From Polynucleobacter nymphae (GTDB taxonomy: Bacteria; Pseudomonadota; Gammaproteobacteria; Burkholderiales; Burkholderiaceae): 64,000 bases of DNA. Below are positions 18,892 through 27,233 of the stretch, piece by piece; position 1 is the stretch's first letter; every line of letters starts with the position of its first letter. The stretch is from the NCBI RefSeq assembly GCF_018882155.1, contig NZ_JACVPA010000002.1, positions 348,374 to 412,373 on the forward strand, written 5' to 3'. The translations under genes were made by a program, and so were the position numbers. The notes beneath the pieces are model-generated. The model saw only the letters and a list, made by a program, of their open reading frames with translations, was not told the origin of the DNA and did no database searches.

Positions 18892-20051
18892 CTTGCATGT
18901 ACCTCTTCATGGGATCCGTTGTTCTGCCAATCTATGATAAGCCTTTCAAACAAGGTCGTCGCCTGTGTAATTTTCTCGGTATAGCAAAATTCATCGGTCT
19001 GATGGGCCATTTCAGGTTGCCCCGGTCCCAGCACTACGGTTGGAGGGTCCCCAATCTGGCCCTTCAGTGCAGAGGCATCGGTAAAGTAAGAAATGGATTT
19101 GGGGGCAGTCTTCACACCGTTGATTTCTTGGCAATGAGCATAGACAGTTTGTATCCATGGATGATCTGGCGGGGTGTAAATGCCCTCAACATCCATAATC
19201 GTTTCAAGCTTAATGTTAGGGCCTAGTGTTTTGCATAGGCAACCATAGATATGACTGTGACTTTGCCCTGGTACAGAGCGAATATCTAAGGTCATCTCAG
19301 CTGCATCTGGCACAGAATTAATATTCAAACCTGCTCTAGCAGTTCCTACGTTGAGGGTCCCTTGACCCATTAATGAGTGGGGCGGGGTATCAAATTGAAA
19401 TTGTTCCAGTAAAAGTGCGCCCTTTGCTATTTTGTAGAAGGCGTTATCGCCTCTTTCAGGCATGGAGCCATGAGCAGTGATGCCTTCAGCTTTAGCGCGT
19501 AACCAATATGCCCCTTTATGACCAATGATGGGCTCATTCGCAGTGGGCTCTGCCACTACAAAACAACCTACATTACCAATAAAGTCGATTACTTTTTTCT
19601 GTGCGGCAATATAGAAGGCACCTTCACAACCCGTTTCTTCACCGGCAGTAATGATGAGACTAATGCCACCTTGATTCTTGGCAATGTGAGCAGCTTTCAT
19701 CGCCGCCACAACAAAAGCGGCAATACCACTTTTCATATCACTAGAGCCACGCCCAAATAATTTGCCATCCTGTATCTCGCCAGAGAAGGGTTCATGATCC
19801 CACGGACGATCTCCTAATGGAACAACATCGACATGCCCTGTAAAGCAAATATTGGACTTGTTAGCTGCGCCAGATATGCGCGCAATAATACTGCGACGTC
19901 TGGGAGCGAAATCTACGTTCATGCATTCAAAGCCTGCTGACTCTAGTAACTCAGTTAAATAGTTACAAAGCTCATCTTCATTACCAGGAGGGTTGATCGT
20001 ATTAAAACGTATCAAATCTTGCGTTAACTTGATTGGATCTGGAATATTCAT
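18888..20051 (-). CDS. M20 deacylase, ArgE/DapE type (acetylornithine deacetylase-like)
   Basis: 387 residues. Catalytic features: FTGHVDVVPLGDRPWDHEPF (first zinc His and Asp), GRGSSDMKSGIAAF, TAGEETGCEGA (general-base Glu) and VAEPT. This fits ArgE-type removal of an N-acyl group from an amino acid. Its position as first gene of an operon with an aminotransferase, a carbamoylase and an M81 protein suggests catabolic deacylation, not arginine synthesis. It diverges from the PEP-mutase-family gene to the right. Confidence 0.85.
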   Translation of the reverse strand: MNIPDPIKLTQDLIRFNTINPPGNEDELCNYLTELLESAGFECMNVDFAPRRRSIIARISGAANKSNICFTGHVDVVPLGDRPWDHEPFSGEIQDGKLFGRGSSDMKSGIAAFVVAAMKAAHIAKNQGGISLIITAGEETGCEGAFYIAAQKKVIDFIGNVGCFVVAEPTANEPIIGHKGAYWLRAKAEGITAHGSMPERGDNAFYKIAKGALLLEQFQFDTPPHSLMGQGTLNVGTARAGLNINSVPDAAEMTLDIRSVPGQSHSHIYGCLCKTLGPNIKLETIMDVEGIYTPPDHPWIQTVYAHCQEINGVKTAPKSISYFTDASALKGQIGDPPTVVLGPGQPEMAHQTDEFCYTEKITQATTLFERLIIDWQNNGSHEEVHAR

Positions 20052-20194
20052 GGAGCCCTTCTGCGCTATGGCCTGACATCATAAAGATGTTACCATGGTC
20101 GAGTTCTCTAATAGCTTACTTCAGGGTGCTTGGCAATGCCATAGATGCTGTGAAGAAAATGAGTTCATAGTCAATATATATTGTTAGGACAGTG

Positions 20195-21070
20195 ATGACT
20201 TCCCACAGAACATTATTTAACCAGCGACTTTCCCAGCCAGGTTTAATTGTTGCTCCTGGCGTATATGAGATGGTGTCATTACGCCTAGCAGATCGCATGA
20301 ACTTTGATGCCCTCTATATGACTGGTTATGGCACAGTCGCTTCCTTGTTAGGTCTGCCAGATGCTGGTTTAGCAACTTATACCGAGATGATTGGCAGAGT
20401 GAGTGCAATGGCCGGCATGGCAAAGACACCCTTGATTGCTGATGGTGATACTGGATATGGTGGCTTACTAAATGTAAGGCACACAGTTCGTGGATATGAA
20501 GCTGCGGGAGCTGTTGCAATTCAGCTTGAAGATCAGGAGTTTCCAAAAAAATGTGGGCACACTCCTGGCCGCAGAGTAATTCCAATGAAAGACATGGTTA
20601 AAAAAATCGAGGTGGCGGTTGCATCACGCACAGACCCTCATTTCAAGATTATTGCTAGAACGGATGCAAGGACTACTTTAGGATTGGATGAAGCACTTAA
20701 GCGCGGAGAAGCCTATGCTCGTGCTGGAGCTGATATTTTATTTATTGAATCTCCAGAGACTCAGGAAGAGATGATGCAGATTGGTAAAGCCTTTCCGAAT
20801 CATCCTTTGATAGCTAATATGGTTGAAAAAGGTCGCACCCCTGTACTTACAAAAACAGAGCTAGAACAGTTAGGATACAAAATTGCGATCTTTCCTGTGA
20901 CAGCATTACTGGCTTCTGTTCAGGCGATGACTCAGGTGTATGAGCATTTCAAAAGCTCGGGTTCTTCAGTTCAGAATCCAGTGGAGTTATATGATTTTGG
21001 AGAGTTATCTAAATTGATGGGTTTTGAAGATGTATGGGAGTTTGAAAAGCGTTTCGTAGAAACTAATTAA
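20195..21070 (+). CDS. Isocitrate lyase/PEP mutase superfamily lyase
   Basis: 291 residues from the ATG at 20195; AGGA lies 5 nt upstream, which disfavours the GTG one codon earlier. Visible motifs: YMTGYGTVASLLGLPDAG, LIADGDTGYGG (metal-binding Asp), QLEDQEFPKKCGH (active-site KKCGH loop) and IIARTDAR. The family covers methylisocitrate lyase, dimethylmalate lyase, oxaloacetate decarboxylase and carboxyphosphonoenolpyruvate mutase, so the exact carbon-carbon lyase reaction cannot be fixed. It is 10 nt upstream of a Bug binding-protein gene, which suggests an imported dicarboxylate or tricarboxylate as substrate. Confidence 0.85.
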   Translation: MTSHRTLFNQRLSQPGLIVAPGVYEMVSLRLADRMNFDALYMTGYGTVASLLGLPDAGLATYTEMIGRVSAMAGMAKTPLIADGDTGYGGLLNVRHTVRGYEAAGAVAIQLEDQEFPKKCGHTPGRRVIPMKDMVKKIEVAVASRTDPHFKIIARTDARTTLGLDEALKRGEAYARAGADILFIESPETQEEMMQIGKAFPNHPLIANMVEKGRTPVLTKTELEQLGYKIAIFPVTALLASVQAMTQVYEHFKSSGSSVQNPVELYDFGELSKLMGFEDVWEFEKRFVETN

Positions 21071-21080
21071 AGGGGTTGAT

Positions 21081-22058
21081 ATGAGAGTATTTCATCATGT
21101 GTTGCAGAGCCTGCTGATGGGTTTGATCTTATTAGCACCGCTAAGTCATGCGCAAACCAATTACCCCAATCGACCAATTCGTTTAATCATTCCATTTACA
21201 CCAGGCGGTGTCACTGATACCTCAGGGCGATTTATTGCAGAGCAGTTGACCTTGAAGTTGGGTCAACAGGTGATTTCTGATAACAAGCCAGGAGCTTCTG
21301 GAAATATTGGCTCTCAAATGGTTGCTACGGCAGAGCCTGATGGATATACCTTGTTATTAGGTTATGCAGGCACCTTATCCATTAATCCATCACTTTCAGA
21401 AAAAGTTCCTTTTGATAGCGTGAAAGACTTTGCGCCTATCGGAAAAATTGGTGATGCTATTTTGATCATCGTAGCCAATAATGATTTTCAAGGTAAGACT
21501 CTGGCGGATTTGATTGCGATCTCCAAAAAAGATCCTAATGGCCTGTCTTATGGAACCTCTGGCTCTGGCGGAACGCCTCATATTGCTGGTGAGTTGTTAA
21601 AGCAAAAAACGGGCGCCAATCTGGTTCACGTTCCCTATAAAGGGGGAGGCCAAGCCTTGCTTGATTTATTGGGCGGCAATATCCCCTTGGTTTACACAGC
21701 AGTTGCTGGAGCAAATCAATATGTGAATTCTGGGCGGATTAAAGCGATTGCGGTATCAAGCGCAAAAAGAAGCTCAAGCATGCCAGACGTCCCAACCTTT
21801 ATTGAAAGTGGCGTTAAAGACTTTGTGATTGATGATTGGGTTGGTTTGTTGGCTCCAGCAAAAACACCCAAACCGATCATTGCTAAATTAAACCAAGCCT
21901 TAAATGAGATTTTGAATTCACCAGAAGGTAAGGCCAAGCTTTTAGCGATGGGTATCACCCCATCTCCTGGCACCCCTGAAAAATTTGGTGAACAAATACA
22001 AGGCGACTTGATTCGATTCGCACCGATTGTGAAAGCTGCTATCGGCAAAGCGGAGTAA
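21081..22058 (+). CDS. Bug-family (TctC-like) periplasmic solute-binding protein
   Basis: 325 residues. Signal peptide ends near LSHAQTN; NRPIRLIIPFTPGGVTDTSGR, ISDNKPGASGNIGSQ and VHVPYKGGGQALLDLL are the family hallmarks. It forms an evident two-gene unit with the upstream lyase (10-nt gap, AAAGGGG ribosome-binding site). No TctAB permease is near, so the transporter partner is elsewhere or the protein acts as a sensor. Confidence 0.9.
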   Translation: MRVFHHVLQSLLMGLILLAPLSHAQTNYPNRPIRLIIPFTPGGVTDTSGRFIAEQLTLKLGQQVISDNKPGASGNIGSQMVATAEPDGYTLLLGYAGTLSINPSLSEKVPFDSVKDFAPIGKIGDAILIIVANNDFQGKTLADLIAISKKDPNGLSYGTSGSGGTPHIAGELLKQKTGANLVHVPYKGGGQALLDLLGGNIPLVYTAVAGANQYVNSGRIKAIAVSSAKRSSSMPDVPTFIESGVKDFVIDDWVGLLAPAKTPKPIIAKLNQALNEILNSPEGKAKLLAMGITPSPGTPEKFGEQIQGDLIRFAPIVKAAIGKAE

Positions 22059-22074
22059 TACCCCTAGTGAATCA

Positions 22075-22800
22075 CTAATTAAATAAGTGATAGATCACTG
22101 GTATTGCCACAGCGCTAATGACGCCGTTCATACCCATCGCTAGGCTTGCGTATGTTCCCGCTTCAGGATGAATGCTAAATGCCCGTGAGGTGCCAATTCC
22201 GTGAGCGGCAATACCAATCGCAAAACCTCTTTGCCACCAAGCCTTCATACCCAATACGTTTAAAACAAAGGGCGCTAAGATTGCCCCCAGAACTCCAGTG
22301 CTGACTGCAAAGATTGCAGTCAGGGTTGGCGATACTCCAATCCGCTCTGCAATTCCCATAGCGATTGGTGCTGTCACAGATTTTGGGTACAGTGCCCCGG
22401 TGATGTTAGAGTCGGCGCCGAACAAACTAGCGATGCCAACCGCGCTGACGATGGAAACTAGAATTCCAGTAGCCAAAGAAAAAATCAGCGGAATAGAGCG
22501 ACCTTTTAAGCTAGCAAGCCCGCGATAGATTGGAATAGCCAAAGAAACGGTTGCTGAGCCCAGTAAAAAGTGAATGAACTGCGCACCTTCAAAGTAGGTT
22601 GAGTAGGGCATCTCTATCAATTGAATAGTGCTGGCAACTAGGATGATGGCAATAGCAACCGGATTGGCTAATGGATTTTGCTTGGCATACTTATAAATAT
22701 TGAGTCCAAGCTGATAGGCGGCCAAAGTAATAAAGAGAGCAAAGAGAGGGCTGCCGGATAAATAGACCCAAATTTCTACAATGGAATGCTTTTCATTCAT
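22075..22800 (-). CDS. lrgB: LrgB-family membrane protein
   Basis: 241 residues, strongly hydrophobic with several membrane spans. The family segments LYPKSVTAPIAMGIAERIG and GIAAHGIGTSRAFSIHPEAGTYASLAMGMNG are characteristic of LrgB/CidB. In other bacteria the LrgA/LrgB pair affects murein hydrolase release or pyruvate/glycolate movement across the membrane. Its start overlaps the end of the lrgA-like gene by 8 nt, so the two are coupled. Confidence 0.9.
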   Translation of the reverse strand: MNEKHSIVEIWVYLSGSPLFALFITLAAYQLGLNIYKYAKQNPLANPVAIAIILVASTIQLIEMPYSTYFEGAQFIHFLLGSATVSLAIPIYRGLASLKGRSIPLIFSLATGILVSIVSAVGIASLFGADSNITGALYPKSVTAPIAMGIAERIGVSPTLTAIFAVSTGVLGAILAPFVLNVLGMKAWWQRGFAIGIAAHGIGTSRAFSIHPEAGTYASLAMGMNGVISAVAIPVIYHLFN

Positions 22801-23140
22801 GAGTATCTTTTTTGCTCAAAAAGCGCACCACTAAAGCGCTAGACCCAATGGTCAAAATAACGCTTCCCACGAGAGCGCTGACGATTGCCAATGCATTGGC
22901 CTGGAGTTGTGGAACAAAAAGTACTACACCAACAGCGGCAGGGACAAAGAGCAGGCCTAAGTATTGGCTAAAGCCGTCGGCAACTAGCGCCAGCTCAGCA
23001 TTAAGCTCCTTACGCAGGACAAGCCATAGAACGAGAAGAACTAGGCCTATCACTGGGCCAGGCAAGGTTGGCAAGAGAAATTTAGAAACAAGTTCACCAA
23101 TACTTTGGAAGAGCAGTATTTGAACAAGGCCAGAGATCAT
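22793..23140 (-). CDS. lrgA: LrgA/CidA-family holin-like membrane protein
   Basis: 115 residues with four hydrophobic segments; LPTLPGPVIGLVLLVLWLVL and FVPAAVGVVLF are the conserved LrgA/CidA parts. First gene of the lrgA-lrgB pair; it diverges from the molybdenum hydroxylase operon. Confidence 0.88.
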   Translation of the reverse strand: MISGLVQILLFQSIGELVSKFLLPTLPGPVIGLVLLVLWLVLRKELNAELALVADGFSQYLGLLFVPAAVGVVLFVPQLQANALAIVSALVGSVILTIGSSALVVRFLSKKDTHE

Positions 23141-23268
23141 GGCTTGATCTTACAGGGCAAGTTTTTTGTTGCATAGCAATAAATTGATTCTTGTTTTAAT
23201 ATAGGCACTACATAAACAGGGGCTTTGCAAAAAGCCCTCAATACAAGAAAAACTAGAGGAGAACACTC

Positions 23269-23718
23269 ATGGCTGAGTTAAATGTCAATGGCAAGAAATA
23301 TCAGGTGGACGTTGATCCAAGTACCCCATTGCTGTGGGTGATTCGTGAACAGATTGGCTTGACCGGCACCAAATATGGTTGCGGTATTGGCGTCTGTGGG
23401 GCTTGTACTGTTCTATTTGATGGTCAGGCGATCCGGAGTTGTTCCTTGCCAGTTTCTGCAGCTTTAGGTAAAAAAATTGAGACCATTGAAAGTTTGGAAA
23501 AGAACGGCCAACTCTCTAAAGTACAAAAAGCATGGGTTGATAACCAAGTGCCTCAGTGCGGCTACTGCCAATCTGGCATGGTGATGGCAACCACTGCGCT
23601 GCTTCGCAATAATCCTAAACCAAGCGATGCACAAATTGATGCGGCTGTTACCAATATCTGCCGCTGTGGCACCTTCCAAGAAGTTCGTGCAGCGATTCAT
23701 GCTGTAAGCAAGGCATAA
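23269..23718 (+). CDS. (2Fe-2S) small subunit of xanthine dehydrogenase-family oxidoreductase (IorA-like)
   Basis: 149 residues. The plant-type [2Fe-2S] site is YGCGIGVCGACTVLFDG followed by CSLP, and the second [2Fe-2S] site is QCGYCQSG with ICRCGTF. This two-cluster small subunit passes electrons from the molybdenum subunit encoded 10 nt downstream. There is no separate FAD subunit gene, which matches the isoquinoline 1-oxidoreductase/aldehyde dehydrogenase (IorAB) arrangement, where a cytochrome or other acceptor takes the electrons. Confidence 0.92.
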   Translation: MAELNVNGKKYQVDVDPSTPLLWVIREQIGLTGTKYGCGIGVCGACTVLFDGQAIRSCSLPVSAALGKKIETIESLEKNGQLSKVQKAWVDNQVPQCGYCQSGMVMATTALLRNNPKPSDAQIDAAVTNICRCGTFQEVRAAIHAVSKA

Positions 23719-23728
23719 GGGGATACAA

Positions 23729-25945
23729 ATGACTACAAATACAAATACTTCCCGTCGCCACTTTATCGTTGGCTCTAGCGCAATTGCTACTGGCCTAGCT
23801 ATTGGCTTTGATTTTTCACTGATGTCTGAAGCCAAGGCTGCGATGGGCACTGGCACAACAGCAATGACGCCACTTGCCTCACCAGAAATTGGTGTGTGGG
23901 TAGTAATTAAACCAAATGATGATGTCGTGGTTCGCATTGTTCGCTCAGAAATGGGTCAAGGGACGATTACTGGTTTGGCACAAATGGTTGCCGAAGAATT
24001 AGAGTGTGATTGGACGAAGGTTTCCTATGACTATCCATCGCCAGCAGAAAATCTTAAACGGAATAAAGTTTGGGGAAGTTACTCTACTGGCGGTAGTCGC
24101 GGCATTCGGACTTCCGAGCAATATGTTCGTAAGGGCGGTGCAGCTGCACGCATGATGCTAGTACAAGCAGCAGCAAACCAATGGAAGGTGCCAGCTTCTG
24201 AGTGTGTAGCAAAAAATAGCATCATTACGCATACACCGTCTGGTCGCAAAACTAGCTTCGGTAAGGTATCTGTTGCCGCATCCCAGTTAGAAGTACCCAA
24301 AGATGCTCCGTTGAAAGATCCTAAAGATTGGCAGCTCATTGGAAAATCGGTTAATCGAATTGATGGTGTTGCTGACAAAGTTACTGGTAAGCAGATCTAC
24401 GCAATTGATCTGAAGTTCCCCGGCATGCTGGTTGCAACTATTAATGAGTCTCCCGTATTTGGTGGCAAGGTGAAGAGTTATGACGCCACCAAAGCCCTCA
24501 GCATGAAGGGTGTTAAGAAAGTAGTTCAGGTAGGCGATACGGCAGTAGCTGTAGTAGCAGATACTTTCTGGCAGGCCAAAATGGGAATGGAGCAAGTCAA
24601 TATCACTTGGGATAACGGCGCAAATATAAATGTTTCAAGCGCTTCTATTAAAAAGATGTTGGAAGAGGGTCTTGAGCATCCAGATTCATTTGTTCACAAC
24701 ACAAGTGGTGATTCTAAAGCTGGTATTTCAGGCGCATCTAAAAAAATTGAGGCTACTTACTTCTATCCATTCTTAAACCACGCTACCTTAGAGCCCCAAA
24801 CTGCTACTGCAAAGTGGACGGCAGACTCTTGTGATGCATGGGTACCAACTCAAGATGGTGAAGCTTCCTTAGCTGCGGTGATTGCGGCTTCTGGTTTGCC
24901 TGCTGAAAAATGCAATGTCTTTAAAGTCAATCTTGGCGGTGGCTTTGGTCGTCGTGGCGCATTCCAGGACTACACCACTCAAGCGGTGAATATTGCTAAG
25001 CAGATACCAGGCACTCATATCAAATTGATCTGGACTCGCGAAGAGGATATGACGCAAGGTCGTTACCATCCCGTCATGATGTGTAAGTTAACAGCAGGCA
25101 TTGATAGCAATAAGAAGATTACTGGCATCAATATGCGTTTATCTGGCCAATCTATTTTGGCTGCAGTTCGCCCTGCGGTAGTTGCAGCAAACAAAGGTAA
25201 AGATCCTCTGAGCTTCCAAGGTCTTGAGGACAGCGGTGAGCATGGCTTTACCTATAACTTCCCACATATCACGATAGATCATGCAATGCGGAATACTCAT
25301 GTCCCACCAGGATTTTGGCGGGGCGTGAACGTGAACCAAAACGCGGTTTTCATCGAAACCTTTATGGATGAGATGGCTGAGGCAACTGGTATGGATGCGG
25401 TAGAGTTCCGCCGCCAACATATGGGCAAACACCCACGCGCCATTGCAGTTCTCAATGCGGTAGCGGATGGTATTGGCTGGACTAAGCCTGCTGCACCTGG
25501 CGTATTCCGTGGCGTGGCGCAAATGCGCTCTTTCGGTAGCTATGTGGCAGCAGCTTGCGAGCTATCAGTCAAGAATGGCAATGAAGTGAAGATTCATCGC
25601 TTTGTTGCAGCTACCGATCCGGGTTATGTTGTCAATCCAGCCCAAGTAGCTCGTCAGGTATCTGGCTCATTTGTTTATGGCCTATCTGCACTATTCGAGG
25701 AAGAGATCACCATCGAAAAAGGTGCAGTAGTACAAAAGAACTTTGATACCTTTGGCTCAATTCGCCTGTATCAAATGCCTCCGGTTGAAACCATTGTTAT
25801 CCAAGGCGGCGGTAAAGAGTGGGGCGGTGTAGGTGAGCCAACGATTGCGGTTGCAGCGCCAGCGGTACTCAATGCGTTTTATCGAGCAACTGGTAAACGT
25901 TTGCGCACAGTGCCATTGAAAAACAGTGGCATTAAGCTGGTTTAA
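23729..25945 (+). CDS. Molybdopterin-binding large subunit, xanthine dehydrogenase family (IorB-like)
   Basis: 738 residues. The N-terminus has a Tat-type motif (SRRHFIVGSSAIA), so the complex is probably exported. Family segments: RSEMGQGTITGLAQMVAEEL, GGGFGRRGAFQDY, WTREEDMTQGRYHP, GFWRGVNVNQNAVF and KEWGGVGEPTIAVAAPAV, whose GVGE carries the catalytic Glu. It hydroxylates an aldehyde or N-heterocycle; the substrate is not readable. It lies directly upstream of soxX (23-nt gap), so a c-type cytochrome made from the same transcript could be the electron acceptor. Confidence 0.9.
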   Translation: MTTNTNTSRRHFIVGSSAIATGLAIGFDFSLMSEAKAAMGTGTTAMTPLASPEIGVWVVIKPNDDVVVRIVRSEMGQGTITGLAQMVAEELECDWTKVSYDYPSPAENLKRNKVWGSYSTGGSRGIRTSEQYVRKGGAAARMMLVQAAANQWKVPASECVAKNSIITHTPSGRKTSFGKVSVAASQLEVPKDAPLKDPKDWQLIGKSVNRIDGVADKVTGKQIYAIDLKFPGMLVATINESPVFGGKVKSYDATKALSMKGVKKVVQVGDTAVAVVADTFWQAKMGMEQVNITWDNGANINVSSASIKKMLEEGLEHPDSFVHNTSGDSKAGISGASKKIEATYFYPFLNHATLEPQTATAKWTADSCDAWVPTQDGEASLAAVIAASGLPAEKCNVFKVNLGGGFGRRGAFQDYTTQAVNIAKQIPGTHIKLIWTREEDMTQGRYHPVMMCKLTAGIDSNKKITGINMRLSGQSILAAVRPAVVAANKGKDPLSFQGLEDSGEHGFTYNFPHITIDHAMRNTHVPPGFWRGVNVNQNAVFIETFMDEMAEATGMDAVEFRRQHMGKHPRAIAVLNAVADGIGWTKPAAPGVFRGVAQMRSFGSYVAAACELSVKNGNEVKIHRFVAATDPGYVVNPAQVARQVSGSFVYGLSALFEEEITIEKGAVVQKNFDTFGSIRLYQMPPVETIVIQGGGKEWGGVGEPTIAVAAPAVLNAFYRATGKRLRTVPLKNSGIKLV

Positions 25946-25968
25946 AGCGCTTTTGTGAAATTGCACCG

Positions 25969-26403
25969 ATGAGAATGAGGTATGTACTAGCGACTCTATT
26001 GCTAGTCTTCCTCAACCTCAGCCTTGCAAGCGCCCAAACGATTGTAGGGGATTCGATTTTTGAATCCCTTTCTTCTACGCCAGGTGATCCAACCCGAGGT
26101 AGGGCAATTGTTGCCAGTCGTCAAACGGGTTTGTGCCTCTTGTGCCACAACGGCCCATTTCCAGAAGAGCGGTTTCAGGGAAACCTAGCGCCCGAACTCA
26201 GTGTCAGCGTTGCTCGTCTGTCAGCACCGCAGTTAAGGGCGCGGATTGTGGATGCCAGTTACTTTAATCCCAGCACGATCATGCCGGCCTATTACAAAAC
26301 TGGACATCTCAATCGGGTTGCACCAAAATTTGCAGGACAAACGATACTTAATGGTCAAGAAATCGAAGATGTTGTGGCCTTTCTAGTAAGTTTGAATAAG
26401 TAA
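25969..26403 (+). CDS. soxX: Sulfur-oxidation c-type cytochrome SoxX
   Basis: 144 residues. Signal peptide ends near ASAQT; one haem site CLLCH at 56-60 with a likely distal Met105 in STIMPAYY. GDPTRGRAIVASRQTGLCLLCHNGP and ILNGQEIEDVVAFLVSL are typical SoxX. With SoxA it attaches thiosulfate to the SoxY cysteine in the periplasm. First sox gene of a compact XYZA order. Confidence 0.93.
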   Translation: MRMRYVLATLLLVFLNLSLASAQTIVGDSIFESLSSTPGDPTRGRAIVASRQTGLCLLCHNGPFPEERFQGNLAPELSVSVARLSAPQLRARIVDASYFNPSTIMPAYYKTGHLNRVAPKFAGQTILNGQEIEDVVAFLVSLNK

Positions 26404-26411
26404 AATTGATT

Positions 26412-26900
26412 ATGAACATGAAATTTGATAGCCCTCAAAAAATGCGTCGCCGTACATGGATGCAACAACTACAAAAGCTTACCCTGTTAGCCTTGGGCGC
26501 TTACTTCATACCTTCAATAGCGCTGGCTAAAAAGGAAGAGGCAGACGAGCTTATTAAACAAATTACTGATGGTGCAAAAATTCAGGAAGGGCGAGTTACT
26601 TTAACCATCCCACCTTTGGTCGAAAACGGCAATCTCGTAGTTTTAAAGGTGAGTGTAGACAGCCCTATGACTGCTGCTGATTATGTGAAGGCCATTCATG
26701 TGATTGCAGAAGGCAACCCATTGCCGAATATTTTTACTGCTTACCTAACGCCACGTTCTGGTACTGCCAACATCACTACCCGAGTGCGTTTAGCAGATAG
26801 TCAGCGAGTTTGGGCTATTGTGCAAATGAGTAATGGCAGCTTTTGGCAAGGCTCAGCAGAAACTTTAGTAACCTTATCTGCTTGTACGGAGATGGTATGA
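26412..26900 (+). CDS. soxY: Sulfur-carrier protein SoxY with atypical C-terminus
   Basis: 162 residues from the ATG at 26412; a TTG two codons upstream is possible. A Tat-type signal (MRRRTWMQQLQK) leads into the SoxY domain. The substrate-carrying Cys is present near the end, but the C-terminus reads TLSACTEMV instead of the usual flexible Gly-Gly-Cys-Gly-Gly arm. The stop overlaps the soxZ start (ATGA). SoxY carries sulfur intermediates between SoxXA, SoxB and SoxCD; the latter two are not in this window. Confidence 0.9.
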   Translation: MNMKFDSPQKMRRRTWMQQLQKLTLLALGAYFIPSIALAKKEEADELIKQITDGAKIQEGRVTLTIPPLVENGNLVVLKVSVDSPMTAADYVKAIHVIAEGNPLPNIFTAYLTPRSGTANITTRVRLADSQRVWAIVQMSNGSFWQGSAETLVTLSACTEMV

Positions 26901-27226
26901 GTAAGACATCACGCACCCAAGTTACAGTACCAGCTACTGCAAAGAAGAATTCCATTATTGAGATCCGAGCGATTGTTCAGCATGATATGGAATCAGGATT
27001 TCGTTATACCGAATCCGGTAAATTAATACCAAGGGATATTATTCGTGTCTTTACTTGTAGCTATAACGAAGTTGAGGTATTCAAGGCTGACTTCTATCCT
27101 GGTATAGGAGCTAATCCATTAATCATCTTCACTACTATTGCAACGGAATCAGGAACTCTGGAGTTCAAATGGCTTGGTGATGATGGTTATGCAGCTGTTC
27201 ATCAAGCACGTATTACAGTTTCATAA
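26897..27226 (+). CDS. soxZ: Thiosulfate-oxidation protein SoxZ
   Basis: 109 residues from the ATG at 26897, which overlaps the soxY stop by 4 nt. Typical SoxZ: IIEIRAIVQHDMESGFR, IPRDIIRVFTCSYN, FYPGIGANPLIIF and a final LEFKWLGDDG strand. It forms the SoxYZ heterodimer that presents the SoxY swinging arm. Confidence 0.93.
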   Translation: MSKTSRTQVTVPATAKKNSIIEIRAIVQHDMESGFRYTESGKLIPRDIIRVFTCSYNEVEVFKADFYPGIGANPLIIFTTIATESGTLEFKWLGDDGYAAVHQARITVS

Positions 27227-27233
27227 GAGTTCT

